From NCBI RefSeq assembly GCF_003589925.1, contig NZ_CP032382.1, positions 5,332,001 through 5,396,000 of the forward strand: a DNA stretch of 64,000 nucleotides. The letters are read 5' to 3'. A program made the translations under genes and the position numbers. This document shows, one piece after another, positions 62,592-64,000 of this stretch; the first letter of the stretch is position 1; every line of letters starts with the position of its first letter. Under the pieces are notes generated by a model, which saw only the letters and a program-made list of their open reading frames with translations, was not told the DNA's origin and ran no database searches. The stretch comes from Chryseolinea soli. Its GTDB lineage: Bacteria; Bacteroidota; Bacteroidia; Cytophagales; Cyclobacteriaceae.

Positions 62592-64000
62592 ATGCGGTTA
62601 CGGCTGATCGGGGTGTTTCTGGGTTTTTGTGTAGCTTCTTTTGCGCAATCCGGTAAAAATCAGGGATATGTATACACAGTGGACATCACCAAAGTGGTGA
62701 AAGACAAAGTGCACGTGGAACTCGTCGCGCCGCCCATCTCCACCAACGAGATCATTTTCTACCTCCCCAAGATCGTGCCCGGCACCTACGACATTGCCGA
62801 CTATGGCCGCTACGTCTCCGAGTTCACGGCTGTGGACAAAAAAGGAAAGAAACTTGAAGTGGAAAAGATCGACGACAACTCGTGGAAAATCAAAGGTGCC
62901 ACCCGCCTGCACAAGATCGGCTATTGGGTAGACGACACGATCGACACGCCCATGAAAGGTCCCGAGATCTTTCAACCGGCCGGCACCAACATCGAAGAGG
63001 GCAAGAACTTCATCATAAACTCCGGCGGCTACTACGGCTATTTCGACGGCATGAAGAACATGCCGTTCCAATTCAACATCATCCGCCCCAAAGATTTCTA
63101 TGGCACCACGGGCCTCATCGCCCAGCAAACCGGCAAGCCCCTGAGCATCCTGAAACTGGAGAAGGGTGGCAATGAAAAAGACAAGCTGGTCGATGTTTAT
63201 AAAACCACGGACTATGACCAGTTGGTGGACTCGCCCGTCATGTACAACAAGCCCGACACGGCGGTGATTCACGTAGCCAACGCCGAAGTGCTGGTGGGGG
63301 CCTATTCGCCCACGGGCAAGATCAACGCCAAACAGATCGCGGCCAGCATCCGCGAAGTACTGATGGCGCAAAAAGAATTTCTCGGTGGCAAACTGCCCGT
63401 CGATAAGTATGCCTTCATTTTCTATTTCACCGACAAGCCCCTTTATAGCTACGGCGCACTGGAGCATTCTTACTCGTCGACGTACTACATGCCGGAGATG
63501 ACCATCGACCAGATCAACCAGCAACTGCGTGATTTTGCAGCGCATGAATTCTTTCACATCATCACGCCGCTGGGCATTCACTCCGAAGAGATCGGACATT
63601 TTGATTTCAATCATCCTAAAATGTCGCAACACTTGTGGATGTATGAAGGTGTGACCGAATATTTTGCCGGTCTCGTGCAGCTTAAATACGACCTGATCGA
63701 CCTGGGCCAATACCTGGAAGTGCTGTATGAGAAAATGGTCACAGCCGATCCGTTTAAAAACGATGTGCCGTTCACTGAAATCAGTAAGTACACCCTGGAC
63801 AAGTATAACGATCAATATTATAACGTTTACCAGAAGGGGCCGCTCATCGGCCTCTGTCTCGACGTGAAGCTGCGCAAGCTTTCGAATGGAAAATACGGTT
63901 TGCAAAACCTGATGCTGGATTTGTCGAAGAAGTTTGGTAAGGACAAAGCCTTTGAGGACGATCAACTGTTCGACGAGATCACCCGCATGACCTATCCCGA
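62592..64000 (+). CDS. M61-family metallopeptidase (C-terminus outside window)
   Basis: The frame is open from the ATG at 62592 to the window edge (469 residues visible). Signal peptide MRLRLIGVFLGFCVASFAQ. An N-terminal beta domain (about 25-200, YLPKIVPGTYDIADYGRYVS) is followed by the peptidase core with the zinc motif HEFFH (His318, Glu319, His322) and WMYEGVTEYFAGL, the M61 glycyl-aminopeptidase pattern. A C-terminal PDZ domain is expected beyond the edge. A secreted or periplasmic peptidase of the gluzincin group. A near -7 box, TTATCTTG, lies about 20 bases upstream. A long opposite-strand ORF here is a shadow. Confidence 0.92.
   Translation, partial: MRLRLIGVFLGFCVASFAQSGKNQGYVYTVDITKVVKDKVHVELVAPPISTNEIIFYLPKIVPGTYDIADYGRYVSEFTAVDKKGKKLEVEKIDDNSWKIKGATRLHKIGYWVDDTIDTPMKGPEIFQPAGTNIEEGKNFIINSGGYYGYFDGMKNMPFQFNIIRPKDFYGTTGLIAQQTGKPLSILKLEKGGNEKDKLVDVYKTTDYDQLVDSPVMYNKPDTAVIHVANAEVLVGAYSPTGKINAKQIAASIREVLMAQKEFLGGKLPVDKYAFIFYFTDKPLYSYGALEHSYSSTYYMPEMTIDQINQQLRDFAAHEFFHIITPLGIHSEEIGHFDFNHPKMSQHLWMYEGVTEYFAGLVQLKYDLIDLGQYLEVLYEKMVTADPFKNDVPFTEISKYTLDKYNDQYYNVYQKGPLIGLCLDVKLRKLSNGKYGLQNLMLDLSKKFGKDKAFEDDQLFDEITRMTYP

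Noticed and set aside
62598..63965. Long minus-strand ORF (455 codons)
   Set aside because: It lies opposite the M61 peptidase, whose plus-strand frame has a signal peptide and HEFFH zinc motif. The minus ORF is a shadow of high-GC codon use.

Overview
This window looks like a chromosome segment from a soil- or water-type Bacteroidota of the order Cytophagales. The resemblance to Chryseolinea/Ohtaekwangia-like genomes is an inference from gene content; no 16S gene is present. The signs are SusE/F- or LamG-like surface proteins, a type IX secretion (gliding-type) C-terminal signal, a TonB-dependent receptor with a carboxypeptidase-like N-terminal domain, a one-piece hybrid two-component regulator with an AraC output domain, a FISUMP lipoprotein, and several promoters matching the Bacteroidota -7 box TAnnTTTG. 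I found no rRNA, tRNA, CRISPR array, transposase or phage gene.

Layout. (a) 1-6 kb: carbohydrate locus with the end of a LamG-type protein, a glycoamylase-fold lipoprotein (possibly an endo-beta-1,2-glucanase), a GH3 beta-glucosidase, then rhaT-rhaM on the opposite strand. (b) 6.6-11.3 kb: accA, then MBL hydrolase, patatin and urocanate hydratase, the last two overlapping. (c) 11.7-21.3 kb: outer-membrane barrel protein, tyrS, a SulP transporter with a beta-carbonic anhydrase, a MazG-like pyrophosphohydrolase, a pair of small unknown ORFs behind twin operator-like palindromes, a zinc-ribbon membrane protein and the Prc protease. (d) 21.6-30.3 kb: a small protein, a TerB-like/ABCG-type ABC fusion, two lipoproteins, the hybrid regulator and a methanethiol S-methyltransferase-like enzyme. 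(e) 30.4-40.1 kb: a palindromic repeat block, an AT-rich orphan gene, two MFS transporters, a TonB-dependent receptor and three paralogous AhpD/CMD-fold proteins that look like one uptake-plus-enzyme system. (f) 40.2-51.2 kb: LigD and Ku (bacterial NHEJ) about 7 kb apart, with a TetR/ABC1-kinase pair and a LytS/LytTR two-component pair between them. (g) 51.3-64 kb: TPR, DUF3667 and HEAT proteins, a fusion of an HD phosphohydrolase to a Pycsar-type membrane effector, a very large phosphoesterase/kinase-like/beta-barrel protein, a type IX-secreted SBBP/PKD protein, a DUF1801 protein and the start of an M61 peptidase.

The best candidates for undescribed biology are the HD-PycTM fusion (53549-54763), the phosphoesterase-kinase-like-barrel fusion (54913-58644), the receptor/MFS/triple-CMD cluster (33429-40058), the twin TTGTG-N8-CACAA operators at 17.7 kb, and three families of small palindromic repeats whose stems are kept by compensating or wobble changes.
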